DNA of 64,000 bases from Nakamurella flava (GCF_005298075.1 NZ_SZZH01000001.1:2294001-2358000), one strand, 5' to 3'; positions 28,180 through 37,543 are shown, counted from the stretch's first letter. Notes: generated by a model from the letters alone, not told the origin. Program-made: numbers and translations.

Positions 28180-28697
28180 CGGCGGTCCGGCCCCGGGGCG
28201 CCGGTCGACGCCCGGCGCACCTTCTGCCCGATCCGGTCCAGGACGGCCAGTTCGGTCGGGTCCAGCAAGTCGATCAGGGTGGACCGGACGGTCGCGACAT
28301 GCGCCGGGGCCAGGCCGGCCAACGCGTCGACCCCCGTCTCGGTCAGCGCGGCGTAGAAACCCCGCTGGTCCTCGCCGCTGCGCTCCCGGCGCACCCACCC
28401 GCGGGCGACCAGCCGGTCGATGGACCGGCTGATCGCACTCCGGGTGGAGACCGTCCGGTCGGCCACCAGCCCCATCCGCAACCGCCCCTCCGGCGCTTCG
28501 GAGAGGCAGACCAGCACCTCGTAGTCGGACAGGGCGAGTCCACCGGCGACCTGCAGTTGCCGGTCCAGGACCGGCACCACGAGCCGGTACGTCTCCAGCC
28601 ACGCCCGCCACGCCGACTGCTCGGTGGGCGACAGCCATCGGGGCGACTCCGCAGTCGCCGCATCGTCGACCGGCGCACCGATCACGTCACTGCTCAT
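28176..28697 (-). CDS. MarR-family transcriptional regulator
   Basis: 173 residues. Winged helix typical of MarR: LSDYEVLVCLSEAPEGRLRMGLVADRTVSTRSAISRSIDRLVARGWVRRERSGEDQRGFYAALTETG. The strong ribosome site GGAAGGAGG precedes ATG 28697. First gene of an operon with trmH and the DUF2537 gene through a GTGA overlap, so it may regulate them. The ligand is unknown. Confidence 0.92.
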   Translation of the reverse strand: MSSDVIGAPVDDAATAESPRWLSPTEQSAWRAWLETYRLVVPVLDRQLQVAGGLALSDYEVLVCLSEAPEGRLRMGLVADRTVSTRSAISRSIDRLVARGWVRRERSGEDQRGFYAALTETGVDALAGLAPAHVATVRSTLIDLLDPTELAVLDRIGQKVRRASTGAPGPDRR

Positions 28698-28784
28698 GGC
28701 GGCCTCCTTCCCCTGTCAGCCGACGGTTCCCCACTGAAGGCGGAGTCGACCGTCCGATCGCGGCCGAGCGACGTCCACCCGAGA

Positions 28785-29207
28785 TCACCGGGCGGCCAGG
28801 TCCTCCAGCAGCAGCGCCGCCCGGTGCAGCACGTCGCGGTCCTCGTCGGACAGGGTGGTCAACAGCTCGGCCAGCCACCGTTCCCGTTCCTGCACGTAGG
28901 TGCGCATGCGCTCGTCGCCGAGCGGTGTCATGTGGACGAGCACCTGCCGGCCGTCGTTCGGGTTGCCCTCCCGCGTGATCAGATCCATCTGCTCCAACGC
29001 GGTCAGCACCCGCGTGATCGACGGCGGGCGGACCTGCTCGCGTTGGGCGAGGTCACCGGCGGACAACGGGCCATCCCGCCAGACGATCGCCAACGCCGAC
29101 AGCTGGGTGAGGGTCAAGCCATTGGTGGGGCCCTGCTGGCGCAGTCGACGGGTCAGACGGTGCACTGCCAGCCGCAGCTCTCCGGCCAGGTCGGCAGGGT
29201 CGGACAT
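28785..29207 (-). CDS. MarR-family transcriptional regulator, second copy
   Basis: 140 residues. N-terminal helix (LAGELRLAVHRLTRRLR), winged helix LTQLSALAIVWRDGPLSAGDLAQREQVRPPSITRVLTALEQMDLITREGNPNDGRQVLVHMTPLG, then a C-terminal dimer helix. This is the classical MarR layout. It is shorter than and distinct from the MarR at 28176. It diverges from the DUF2530 gene across 96 bases. The frame is open far upstream, but ATG 29207 begins the domain. Confidence 0.92.
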   Translation of the reverse strand: MSDPADLAGELRLAVHRLTRRLRQQGPTNGLTLTQLSALAIVWRDGPLSAGDLAQREQVRPPSITRVLTALEQMDLITREGNPNDGRQVLVHMTPLGDERMRTYVQERERWLAELLTTLSDEDRDVLHRAALLLEDLAAR

Positions 29208-29291
29208 GCCGCGACTGTATCCCATCTCATCGATACGACCCTGGCCCGCGACTGGCTGGCCGGACCCGCCGGAAACGGTCCGACCAGCGGA

Positions 29292-29303
29292 TACGCTCTT
29301 ACC
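29292..29303 (+). promoter_or_regulatory. Leaderless -10 element of the DUF2530 gene
   Basis: TACGCT (29292-29297) lies six bases before GTG 29304, with no ribosome site, which fits a leaderless transcript and supports this start. Confidence 0.55.
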
Positions 29304-29603
29304 GTGAGTGCCACACCCGCTCCGGACCAGCCGCCCACGCCGCCGCCCGTGCGGATCGGGGTCTGGCACATCGCCGCACCGGGCGGCCTCATCTGCGTGG
29401 TGGTCTCGATCGTCCTGCTGTTCTTCATCCCGCAGCTGCGGGACGCGGACGCACTGATCTGGCTGTGGTCGTTCCTGGCCGCCGCCGGCTGGAGCCTGGT
29501 CGGCCTGTCCATCTACGGCTGGCAGCGACGGGCCGCCCGCCGGGGGGCCCGGGGCGTCTCCCGCAGCGCCTTGGACGAGGTCATCGGACGCGGCCCGGCC
29601 TGA
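29304..29603 (+). CDS. DUF2530 family membrane protein
   Basis: 99 residues with two membrane helices (GGLICVVVSIVLLFFIP and WLWSFLAAAGWSLVGLSIYGW) and the family C-terminus GWQRRAARRGARGVSRSAL. Function unknown. It diverges from a MarR gene, as Rv0879c/Rv0880 do from memory. The GTG start is supported by the -10 box six bases away. Confidence 0.88.
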   Translation: MSATPAPDQPPTPPPVRIGVWHIAAPGGLICVVVSIVLLFFIPQLRDADALIWLWSFLAAAGWSLVGLSIYGWQRRAARRGARGVSRSALDEVIGRGPA

Positions 29604-29614
29604 CCCATCAGGGC

Positions 29615-32600
29615 TCAGTCCAGCGCGGCTTCCAGCACGGCCAGGGTGGAGTCCTGCGCCGCGGCGACGGCCAGCTGGCGGTCCGGCCACCGCCCGGCCC
29701 GCCACGCGATCGCCCGGCCGGCCGCCTCGGCCGACCCGTCGCACCACAGCCGTCCCGATCCCGGCTCGACCCACCAGCGGACGGCGACCGCCGGCGCACC
29801 GTCGACCGCGACCCGCAGGTCCGAAAACAGCAGCACCTCCCGGCTGACGTCCAGTCCGGCGCCCAGGGCGGCCGCCGCCCGGGTCAGCCGCGCCCGGGCC
29901 GCCTCCACCCACGCCGCGTCCGTCGGCGCCGCCCCGGTCTGCACCTGCGCTCCGTATTCCTGCGTCGCGCACGGCAGGTCCCACGCCTCCGCGGTGCGGC
30001 GCGGGTCGACACCCCCGGGAATGACCGTGTCCGCCGCCAGCACCTGGGCCCACCAGGGCGCATCCAGCACCACGGCGTCGTCGGCGTCGACCACCGTCCC
30101 GGCCAGCGTGCGGACCCCGTCGGGCATACGCAGTCCGTCGCCGGTGTCGAACAAATCCCGCTGCAGGGCGACGAGGATGCGGTCGACCAGCACGTCGGTC
30201 ACCGGCCGCACCAGCACCGGCGCGACGACCCGCCGCGCATCGGTGAACCGGTCGAGTAGTTCCTGCGGGTCCTCCGCGGCGTCGGCGAGCCCCGTCCGCA
30301 CCCCGCAGGCCCGGGCGAACTCGGCGTCCAAGGCCAGCGGCAGCACGTCGTACAGGCCTTCCAGATCGTGGGCCGCGGGCAACCGGAACGACCGCAGCGG
30401 CGCCCCCTGCAGGACGGCGAACTCCCCCAGCCACCACCCCGGGTAGGACGGCCCGTCGGGTCCCGGACGCACGGCGCCCCGGGCCGCCGGATCGGCGGCC
30501 AGCAGGGCCAGCGCCCGGGGCCACCGGTCCTCGTCCACCAGGTCCAGATCCAGGACCGCGGTGATCGCCGACGGCGGCCCGGGGTGCCGGTCGAGCCATT
30601 CGTCGAGGTCGGGCAGGCTCAGATCGTCGGTAACCGGATCGGTCACCTCGACCACCGCGAAGCCGTCCCGCACGCCCACCGCGGTCAGCACCGTCGCCGG
30701 GTAGCGGTCGGACCAGTCGGGATGCACCGGAACCAGATCGTCCGGACGCACCACAGAGGCCAACGGCGAGCCGGGGACGTGCAGTTCGTCGGCCCGGGCC
30801 CAGTCGTCGTCGGCATCGGTCAGGACCAGCCGACCGACCAGCGGGGCGGGCACGTCGGCCCCGGCGACCACCAGATCCAGCACGGCCCGGGTGAGCGCCG
30901 GACGCGGGCCGCCCCCGGCTTCCAGGTCGTCCACCAGATCGTCGCTCGACTCCGGATCGGCGGCGAGCTCGTCGACGGCCGCGGCCACCGCCGGGTCAGC
31001 CAGCACCGCCGACGGGGTCGCCGCCCGGGCGCCCAGTCGTTCCAGCAGCGGGGCCGACGCCTCGGGGTCGACGATGCGCAGGCCCGGCACGACCGCGACG
31101 AGCCGGCGCACCGCGGCTCGCTCCTGCACGCCGGCGTCGGCGGGAAGCAGCAGCAGGCCCCGTGGCCCGATGGCCCGGCGAGACGGCCGGCCCGCCGCAC
31201 CCAGCAGCGGAACCGGGAGATCGGCCAGCGCCTCCCCGTCCGGACGATCGCCGGCGGCGAGCTCCCGGTACACCTCACCCCAGAACGCGGGCGGCCGGTC
31301 GATCCCGGCCAGGGCGCCGCTGGCCGCCGACAGGTCCGTCGTCCGCACCCCGAGCGCGCGGAGCACCGGCAGCGCGGCGACCGGCGGCGGAGCCAGCAGA
31401 CCCGGCAGGGCCTGGCCGAGCAGCTCGGCCGCCCGGGGGGTGATCCCGGGCAGCAGGCAGGCCCGGTCGGCCGTCACCTCGTCGCCCGTGGCGGTGAGCA
31501 GCAGCGGCGCGGCCGCCGCGGCGGCGACGATGCCCTCCCGGAGGCGGCCGTCGATGGGCCCGACCGGGAACCCGGCCGTCGGCAGCAGCCGCCAGCGGTC
31601 GCCCGGCTCGGTGGCGGCCAGCAGCTCGACGTACCCGTCGACGGCCGCGCTCAGCAGGTGGTCGGTCAGCGCCCCGGGCGCCAACCGCCGCCGGGTGTCG
31701 TCGACCGGGAAGGTGCCGATCAGGCCGGCCGGCAACGACAGTGGCTCGTCTGTCGGGGTGGGGGCGCCGACGGTGTCGGCGACCCACGGGTCGCCCGCAG
31801 TGGTGGGACCGTTCGATCCGCGGGCCGTCGGAAAGGTGCCCAGATCGTCATATCGGTCGGCGGTCTCATGCTCCGGCAGGGGCTGGATCCAGCGCACCCA
31901 CCACCGCCGGCGGGCCCGCTCCTCCACCGGGCGATCGGCCAGCAGTTCGGGATCGGCGACACCGGTGCGCTCGACCACCCGGAACCGTCGCGCGGCCGCG
32001 CCGTCGGTGAGCAGGGTGACGGTGCCGTCGTCCTCCCGTCGCCGATGGGAGGTGACCCCGTCGATGGTGATCTCGTCCAACTCGGCCAGCGCCCAGAACA
32101 GGTCGTCGACCGTGCGAGGGTCGGCGACGAGCCGTTCGACATCGGCCCGCGCCGCCGGCCGCAGCGGCAGCCGCACCTCGGTGGTGAACCCGTCCGGCGG
32201 GGGTTCGACCCCGCTGACCGACCACGGCAGCCGGAGCACCGGGACGGTGCCCGAGCGTCGGCTGACCTCCCCGTCCAGGGTCGCGTTCTGGAGATCGGCC
32301 ACTGCGGCGGCGGTGCGCGCCCCGTCGAAGACCACGGTTCCGGATCTCGACACCACCGCCGCCCGGTCGGCGACCGATAGCACAGCGGTGAAGCCGACCC
32401 CGAAATGCCCCACGGTGACGGCGGTGTCGCGCTTGCCCGAGGCGCGGAGCGAGGCCAGCCCGGCCACCGCCGCCGGGGTCAGGCCGATGCCGTTGTCGGC
32501 CACCCGCAGTTCCGGGGCCGCGTCCGTGCCGGCGACGAAGGCGACCCGGACGCGGGCCGGCACTCCGGCCTCGACGGCGGCGTCGACCGCATTGGCGACC

Positions 32601-32752
32601 AGTTCGACCAGGACCCGACCCGCGTAGCCGCCCAACGCCAACGACTCCTCGGCGTTGGCATCCTCACGGAAGCGCGCCGGCGAGCGCGCCCAGCTGTCCA
32701 GGACGGCGGACCGGAGGGCCTCCGTCCCGAACGGGTCGGCCGGATCGGTCAC
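29615..32752 (-). CDS. Sacsin-type GHKL ATPase (large ATP-binding protein)
   Basis: 1045 residues. The N-terminal HSP90-like ATP-binding domain has the N-box ELVANAVDAA (Glu50, Asn54), the G1 box DNGIG at 86-90, and the G2 box GHFGVGFTAVL at about 115-125. The remaining ~800 residues, rich in Leu, Asp and Ala, have no recognised domain. Related proteins occur widely in actinobacteria. A chaperone or client-remodelling role is inferred only from the ATPase type. GTG 32752 overlaps the stop of the DUF3027 gene by four bases, so the pair is coupled. Confidence 0.85.
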   Translation of the reverse strand: MTDPADPFGTEALRSAVLDSWARSPARFREDANAEESLALGGYAGRVLVELVANAVDAAVEAGVPARVRVAFVAGTDAAPELRVADNGIGLTPAAVAGLASLRASGKRDTAVTVGHFGVGFTAVLSVADRAAVVSRSGTVVFDGARTAAAVADLQNATLDGEVSRRSGTVPVLRLPWSVSGVEPPPDGFTTEVRLPLRPAARADVERLVADPRTVDDLFWALAELDEITIDGVTSHRRREDDGTVTLLTDGAAARRFRVVERTGVADPELLADRPVEERARRRWWVRWIQPLPEHETADRYDDLGTFPTARGSNGPTTAGDPWVADTVGAPTPTDEPLSLPAGLIGTFPVDDTRRRLAPGALTDHLLSAAVDGYVELLAATEPGDRWRLLPTAGFPVGPIDGRLREGIVAAAAAAPLLLTATGDEVTADRACLLPGITPRAAELLGQALPGLLAPPPVAALPVLRALGVRTTDLSAASGALAGIDRPPAFWGEVYRELAAGDRPDGEALADLPVPLLGAAGRPSRRAIGPRGLLLLPADAGVQERAAVRRLVAVVPGLRIVDPEASAPLLERLGARAATPSAVLADPAVAAAVDELAADPESSDDLVDDLEAGGGPRPALTRAVLDLVVAGADVPAPLVGRLVLTDADDDWARADELHVPGSPLASVVRPDDLVPVHPDWSDRYPATVLTAVGVRDGFAVVEVTDPVTDDLSLPDLDEWLDRHPGPPSAITAVLDLDLVDEDRWPRALALLAADPAARGAVRPGPDGPSYPGWWLGEFAVLQGAPLRSFRLPAAHDLEGLYDVLPLALDAEFARACGVRTGLADAAEDPQELLDRFTDARRVVAPVLVRPVTDVLVDRILVALQRDLFDTGDGLRMPDGVRTLAGTVVDADDAVVLDAPWWAQVLAADTVIPGGVDPRRTAEAWDLPCATQEYGAQVQTGAAPTDAAWVEAARARLTRAAAALGAGLDVSREVLLFSDLRVAVDGAPAVAVRWWVEPGSGRLWCDGSAEAAGRAIAWRAGRWPDRQLAVAAAQDSTLAVLEAALD

Positions 32753-34047
32753 CCGTCGGCCGGGTCGGCCAGCGGGTCCTGCTCGGTCCCGGCGTCACGG
32801 GAGTCATCGACCGACGGTGCCACGTCCTGCGGCACGGCGTCCGTCGCCGACGGCGACGGCGACGGGGCGGCCGGTTCCGGCAGCACGATCTCGGCCTCGG
32901 GTCCGGCCACCGCACCGGCCGAGGTCACCACCTCGGGCTCCACGGCCACCGGGCCGTCGACATGGGATTCGTCCTGGGCCGAGGCCGACAACCCGTCCAC
33001 GACATCCGACTCGGCCGTGACCAGCTCGACATCCGGGAGCTCGTCGCCCGTCTCGGCCACGGCCGGGACGAGATCGATCAGCCTGGCGTCGGATGCGGGC
33101 GCCGCACCGTCGGTCTCGGCCGTGGCGACCGGCTCGTCCACGGACGGCGCATCCGTCGGCTCCGGGTCGACGACACCGGCGGCCGCCCGTTCTTCGGCCG
33201 ACGGCCGCGGGTACACGTCGAGAGTCACCTCGTCCAGGGCGGTCTCGCCGATCACCACGGCCGGGGGCGGGGGCGGCACCTCGGAATGGGCGCCGCACCC
33301 GAACGCGACGTCGACGACCCGGGCGTCGGCCGGCGACCACTCGTTGGCACAGACGCCGAAGGCGCCGCCCAGGCTGCCGGCCAACGGGGCGAAGAATCCA
33401 CAGGTGCCACAGTGGGCCGGCGCCGCCTTGGCCGTCGGGCTGGTGGGACCGAACGGACCGTCGTGCCACCGTTCGGCCGCGTCGTCCCGTCCCTCGCGGC
33501 TGAGCACGCGTTCCCGGCCGAGCCCGACCTCGGTGGCCAGCTCCTCGATCGCCGGGTCATCGGACTGGACGTACCCGGGGACGAGCCGGACGTCGTCCTC
33601 GGCGGCCGGCAGCAGATCGGACGGGCCGAGGTCACCGGGCCTTAAGCGCTGGTCCCACGGCAGCCAGACCGGCGCGATCAACGCGTCGGGGCCGGGCAGC
33701 AGCACGACCTCGCTGACGGTCGGGTCCGCGTCCGGCAGGACGGCCAGCGTCACCGACCATTGCCACCCGCGATAACCGGCCGCCAACGCCGCGAAGCGGA
33801 CGGTGCGGGCCACTGGATCTTCGGCGAGCGTGTCGAGGTGCTCGCCGATGGAGTCCTCGTCACCGGCCTCGGTCACCGCGGCCGCGCGGGCGAGGTCGAC
33901 GACTTCGGCCGGAACCTCGGTCGGGGTCGCCTCGGTGGCCTGCACGACCGGCTCGACGGCGTCGGCGTTCTGGGTGGCCGAAGGGACCGGGGCGGCCTGC
34001 TCGGCGTCCTCCGTACGGTCGGCGGCGTACGACATCACACCGGTCAT
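32749..34047 (-). CDS. DUF3027 family protein with Cys-rich zinc-like motif
   Basis: 432 residues. The central conserved region begins GYRGWQWSVTLAVLPDADPTVSEVVLLPGPDALIAPVWLPW. A likely metal site follows: CGTCGFF, then GVCANEW and GCGAHSE, giving four cysteines. The last ~150 residues are acidic and disordered (Asp/Glu/Ala/Val-rich). Function unknown. ATG 34047 has GGTGAGG upstream. It is the first gene of a two-gene operon with the sacsin-type ATPase, and its promoter lies in or beyond the 89-bp tandem repeats. Confidence 0.85.
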   Translation of the reverse strand: MTGVMSYAADRTEDAEQAAPVPSATQNADAVEPVVQATEATPTEVPAEVVDLARAAAVTEAGDEDSIGEHLDTLAEDPVARTVRFAALAAGYRGWQWSVTLAVLPDADPTVSEVVLLPGPDALIAPVWLPWDQRLRPGDLGPSDLLPAAEDDVRLVPGYVQSDDPAIEELATEVGLGRERVLSREGRDDAAERWHDGPFGPTSPTAKAAPAHCGTCGFFAPLAGSLGGAFGVCANEWSPADARVVDVAFGCGAHSEVPPPPPAVVIGETALDEVTLDVYPRPSAEERAAAGVVDPEPTDAPSVDEPVATAETDGAAPASDARLIDLVPAVAETGDELPDVELVTAESDVVDGLSASAQDESHVDGPVAVEPEVVTSAGAVAGPEAEIVLPEPAAPSPSPSATDAVPQDVAPSVDDSRDAGTEQDPLADPADG

Positions 34048-34072
34048 GATGCCTCACCGGCACCCGTCGACG

Positions 34073-34335
34073 GAGCGACGCAGGAGCCCGGGCAGCACCG
34101 GAAGGTCGGGACCACGCGCGGAGCGACGCAGGAGCCCGGGCGTGGGACCGGCCGTCGGCCGAGCGAAGCGAGGCCGCCAGGCAGCACCGGAAGGTCGGGA
34201 CCACGCGCCGAGCGACGCAGGAGCCCGGGCGTGGGACCGGCCGTCGACCGAGCGCAGCGAGGCCGCCAGACAGCACAGGAAGGCCGGGACCACGCGCCGA
34301 GCGACGCAGGAGCCCGGGCGTGGGACCGGCCGTGC
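34073..34335. repeat. 89-bp tandem repeat, about 2.7 units, in a divergent promoter region
   Basis: GAGCGACGCAGGAGCCCGGG starts at 34073, 34121, 34210 and 34299. The last three are exactly 89 bases apart and nearly identical over the unit, including GTGGGACCGGCCGTCG and GGGACCACGCGC. The first spacing is 48 because 41 bases are missing. The array fills most of the 302-base gap between DUF3027 and the MFS gene. No terminator-like or gene function is evident. Confidence 0.9.
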
Positions 34336-34349
34336 GGCAGGATGGACGG

Positions 34350-36542
34350 GTGCAGCCCCCGAGCGGACCGCCCGCCGATCCCGGCCCGGGCTGGCCCGAC
34401 CGCGGTGACGGTCGGTCCCCGTCCGGGTACGAGCCGGATCGGTGGCCGTCGGCGACGAATCCGCCACCGGGCCAGGCGCCCGCGCGGCCCGGCCCGGTCG
34501 GACGTGACGCCGGGGGACGGTGGGATCCGCGGGCCGTGGGCCCTCCGCCGCCCTGGTCGGCGGCGGCCGGCCCTTCGGGCCCGGCCGATCCGTACGGGGT
34601 CGACCAGAACGCCCGCACCGATCAGTACCGGCGGCCGTCTCCCGCCGAACGCACCCGGTACCTGCCGGCCCCGGACGGCCGGAGCCCGGCTGCGCCGTAC
34701 CCGGGTGCCCAGCCGGTGGGGCCGCCGGAGTCCGACCGGACCCGCGGCAGCCATCTGCCGCCGTACAACGGACCGACCCTGCCGTCGGCACCCGGTTCCC
34801 CGGGCGCCTCGACCGATCCGGCCGCGACGACCCGGGTGCCGGGCGGCCGCCGCGCATCCGGTCCCCGCAAACTGACGGTGACCCGGGTGGCCGCGTTCCG
34901 CAGCCGGGAGCTCACCACCCGCGGAGTGCAGCTCTTCCAGCGCGCCGCCGCCGCGGACGGCGCCGACCGCTCCGGCCTGCAGGCCCTGACCTACGCGACG
35001 ATGGGCAACTACGCGGTCGACGCCGCCCTCGCCGTCGCCCTGGCCAACACCCTGTTCTTCGCGGCCGCGTCCGCCGAGTCGTCCGGCAAGGTGCTGCTGT
35101 ACCTGCTGATCACGGTGGCCCCGTTCGCGGTGATCGCCCCGTTGATCGGGCCGGCCCTGGACCGGTTGCAGCACGGTCGGCGGATCGCCCTGGCCGCGTC
35201 GAGCTTCGCCCGGGCCGTCCTGGCGTTGATCATGGCGTTCAACTTCGACTCGTGGGTGCTCTACCCGTGCGCACTGGGCGAGCTGGTGCTGTCCAAGTCG
35301 TTCAGCGTGCTGAAGTCGTCGATCACCCCGCGGGTGCTGCCGCCGGACATCACCCTGGTGAAGACGAACTCCCGGCTGACCGTGTTCGGCCTGTTGGCCG
35401 GGGGTGCGGCCGGGGCGGTGGCCGGCGCCCTGGCCTGGGCGTTCGGCTCCACGGGGGCACTGGTGTTCACCGCGGCCGCCGCCGGCGTCGGCGGGTGGCT
35501 GTGCCTGCGAATCCCGGCCTGGGTCGAGTCCACCGCCGGTGAGGTCCCCGTCGCGGGCATGGTCACCAACCGTCGCGGCCGCGCGTTCACCCGCCCCATC
35601 GTGACGACGCTGTGGGCCAACGGCGCCATCCGGGTGGAGACCGGTTTCCTGGCGTTGTTCATGGCCTTCGTCATCAAGAGCGAGTACGGCGGTTCCAGCG
35701 GGTTCGTGCAGCTCCTGCTGCTGGGTGTCGTCGGCGTGGCGGCCGGAGCCGGCGGGTTCGTCGGCAACGGGTTGGGCGCCCGGCTGCCGCTGTCGCACCC
35801 GGAGATGATCTCGTTCTGGTCGCTGGCGGCCACCCTGTCCGCCTGCGTTGTCGCCCTCCTCGCCCCGGGGCTGCTCACCGCGGCCATCGTCGGCCTGGTC
35901 GGGGCGACCGCCTCGGCCCTGGCCAAGGTCTGCCTCGACTCGGTCATCCAGGACGAGCTCCCGGAGGCCAGCCGCGCGTCGGCCTTCGGGCGCAGCGAGA
36001 CCGCGCTGCAGCTGTCCTGGGTGTTCGGCGGCGTCGTCGGCCTGCTGATCGGCGGCGTCTGGTCGTTCGGCCACGACTCCGTCTACACCATCGGATTCGC
36101 GGTGATCAGCGTGCTGCTGGCCGTCGGCGTGGCCCAGAGCTGGCTCGTCCGCCGGGGCGGCACCCTCTTCGGCTGGTTGCCGACCGAACGCCTGCGTCGC
36201 GGCCTACGCCGCACCCCGGCGACCGCCCAGCCGGACGCGCCGACCACCCCCCGGTCCACCGACCCGGCGACCCGGACCGACCCCCGCTGGGGCGCATCCG
36301 CCGCCCCGACCTGGACGCCCCCGACCGCCGACCGCCCGGGCGCGCAGCACGCCTCCGGCTCGACCTCGGACTGGGCCACGTCCTGGGCGGCCGGTGGTGC
36401 GACCGACTGGTCCAGCCCACCCCCGGCCTCCGAGTGGTCGAGCCCGCCGGGATGGACACCGCCCGCCAGCACGGCCCCACCGCCGAACGATGTGCCCACC
36501 CGTAAGCCCCGTCGCCGTCCCCGGACCCAGAGGAAGTCGTGA
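34350..36542 (+). CDS. MFS-type membrane protein with long disordered termini
   Basis: 730 residues. The first ~190 residues are Pro/Gly/Arg-rich and disordered. About 12 membrane helices follow (YATMGNYAVDAALAVALANTLFFAA onward, loop motif GPALDRLQHGRRIAL). The last ~130 residues are again disordered with repeated Trp-Ser motifs (DWATSWAAGG, DWSSPPPASEWSSPPGW). It matches the actinobacterial transporter next to DUF3027 (compare Rv0876c). The substrate is unknown. GTG 34350 is chosen for AGGATGG upstream; GTG 34320 lies inside the repeat array. Its stop overlaps the next gene. Confidence 0.85.
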   Translation: MQPPSGPPADPGPGWPDRGDGRSPSGYEPDRWPSATNPPPGQAPARPGPVGRDAGGRWDPRAVGPPPPWSAAAGPSGPADPYGVDQNARTDQYRRPSPAERTRYLPAPDGRSPAAPYPGAQPVGPPESDRTRGSHLPPYNGPTLPSAPGSPGASTDPAATTRVPGGRRASGPRKLTVTRVAAFRSRELTTRGVQLFQRAAAADGADRSGLQALTYATMGNYAVDAALAVALANTLFFAAASAESSGKVLLYLLITVAPFAVIAPLIGPALDRLQHGRRIALAASSFARAVLALIMAFNFDSWVLYPCALGELVLSKSFSVLKSSITPRVLPPDITLVKTNSRLTVFGLLAGGAAGAVAGALAWAFGSTGALVFTAAAAGVGGWLCLRIPAWVESTAGEVPVAGMVTNRRGRAFTRPIVTTLWANGAIRVETGFLALFMAFVIKSEYGGSSGFVQLLLLGVVGVAAGAGGFVGNGLGARLPLSHPEMISFWSLAATLSACVVALLAPGLLTAAIVGLVGATASALAKVCLDSVIQDELPEASRASAFGRSETALQLSWVFGGVVGLLIGGVWSFGHDSVYTIGFAVISVLLAVGVAQSWLVRRGGTLFGWLPTERLRRGLRRTPATAQPDAPTTPRSTDPATRTDPRWGASAAPTWTPPTADRPGAQHASGSTSDWATSWAAGGATDWSSPPPASEWSSPPGWTPPASTAPPPNDVPTRKPRRRPRTQRKS

Positions 36543-37111
36543 CCGTCACCGATCACCCCCGCACCGCCCCGTCCCCCCGACGAAGCGTCCGCTGGACCGC
36601 CCTCGGACTCGTGCCGCTACTGGGGTTGATCGCCGCCTGCCAGGCGCCCCGCCCGGACGTCACCTTCTACGGCAACGGCACGGCCGTCGACACCGAGCCG
36701 ACCACCTGGTGCCCGGTCGACGCGGACAAGCTCGAGATCGGCACCTGTGAGGAGACCGGCCTGACCGAGCTCCCCCAGCTCGCCCTGCAACCCGGACAGC
36801 CCGTCCAGGTCAACGTGCCCACGGCCATCGCCCGGCAGCCCTGGCAGATCGTCTTCCGCTACACCACCCCCGACGGCGAGGTGGGCGAAGGCCGGACCGC
36901 GGTCTTCTCCGATCACACGCTCGCCTACACACTGCGACCGCCGCAGCCCGATGACCTGTTCATCCGGGTCCGGGTGGAGTCGGGCATCCTGCCCACCGCC
37001 AACGACGAGTTCACCGCCACCCAGGTGTGGGAGCTGCTGATCCGACCGCAGGCTCCGTCCGACCAGACGAGCCCCGACTTCGACACGGAGAACACGAAGG
37101 GCACCGCCTGA
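36539..37111 (+). CDS. DUF2771 family lipoprotein
   Basis: 190 residues. A lipoprotein signal peptide ends LIAAC (Cys34). The exported domain has FYGNGTAVDTEPTTWCPVD and a Cys pair (Cys in TWCPVD and in IGTCEE), likely a disulfide. This is the DUF2771 family, known only from actinobacteria. GTG 36539 overlaps the MFS stop, so transporter and lipoprotein are coupled and may work together. The stop codon sits inside a terminator hairpin. Confidence 0.88.
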   Translation: MTVTDHPRTAPSPRRSVRWTALGLVPLLGLIAACQAPRPDVTFYGNGTAVDTEPTTWCPVDADKLEIGTCEETGLTELPQLALQPGQPVQVNVPTAIARQPWQIVFRYTTPDGEVGEGRTAVFSDHTLAYTLRPPQPDDLFIRVRVESGILPTANDEFTATQVWELLIRPQAPSDQTSPDFDTENTKGTA

Positions 37112-37134
37112 GCCTGCGGGCTCGGGCGGTGCCC
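37099..37134. terminator. Bidirectional terminator between DUF2771 and cold-shock genes
   Basis: GGGCACCGCC (37099-37108) pairs with GGCGGTGCCC (37125-37134) and the inner GAGCC with GGCTC, giving a stem of about 16 bp with one T-G pair. It spans the lipoprotein stop codon and lies 20 bases from the stop of the convergent cold-shock gene. Confidence 0.8.
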
Positions 37135-37153
37135 CCGGTTCACCTCCGGCCGG

Positions 37154-37543
37154 TCAGGCGTCGAGCTCGTCCGCGACGGCCCGCAGCACCTGCGCGATCC
37201 GACCGCCCATGGCCCGGTCGGGGTACCGACCCCGACGCAGATCCGGCAGCGCCTTGGACTCGAGCAGCTTGATCATGTCGTCGACCAGTCCGTGCAACTC
37301 CTCGGCCGGCCGGCGGGTGGTGGCGACCACCGACGGCGGGGCCTCCAGCACCGTCACCCGCAGGGCCTGGGGGCCGCGACGGCCGTCGGCCACGTCGAAG
37401 TCGATCTTCTGCCCGGGCTTGAGCGTGGCCACCCCGGACGGCAACGCCGAGGAGCGGACATGGACGTCGGCCCCGCCGCCCTCCTGGGCGATGAAACCGA
37501 ACCCCTTGTCCGCGTCGTACCACTTCACCTTGCCGCTGGGCAC
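37154..37543 (-). CDS. Cold-shock domain protein with C-terminal extension
   Basis: 129 residues. The OB-fold cold-shock domain is at residues 1-70 with RNP1 KGFGFI (13-18) and RNP2 DVHVRSSAL, the latter diverged from the usual VFVHFSAI. It binds single-stranded RNA or DNA. A ~60-residue extension ([46 protein letters not shown]) is helical and replaces the short end of ordinary Csp proteins. GTG 37543 has AAGGTGAG at good spacing. It corresponds in position to mycobacterial cspB. A strong hairpin lies about 105 bases upstream. Confidence 0.9.
   Translation of the reverse strand: MPSGKVKWYDADKGFGFIAQEGGGADVHVRSSALPSGVATLKPGQKIDFDVADGRRGPQALRVTVLEAPPSVVATTRRPAEELHGLVDDMIKLLESKALPDLRRGRYPDRAMGGRIAQVLRAVADELDA

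Noticed and set aside
28785-30599. 604-codon frame that would extend the second MarR protein
   Set aside because: The added N-terminal part is a shadow of the sacsin-type ATPase gene; the MarR domain starts at ATG 29207.
34073-34335. CRISPR-like array
   Set aside because: Units are 89 bases, near-identical throughout, with no unique spacers and no cas genes.
34044-36074. Open frame of 676 codons on the minus strand
   Set aside because: Antisense to the MFS gene and running through the 89-bp repeats; low-complexity product.
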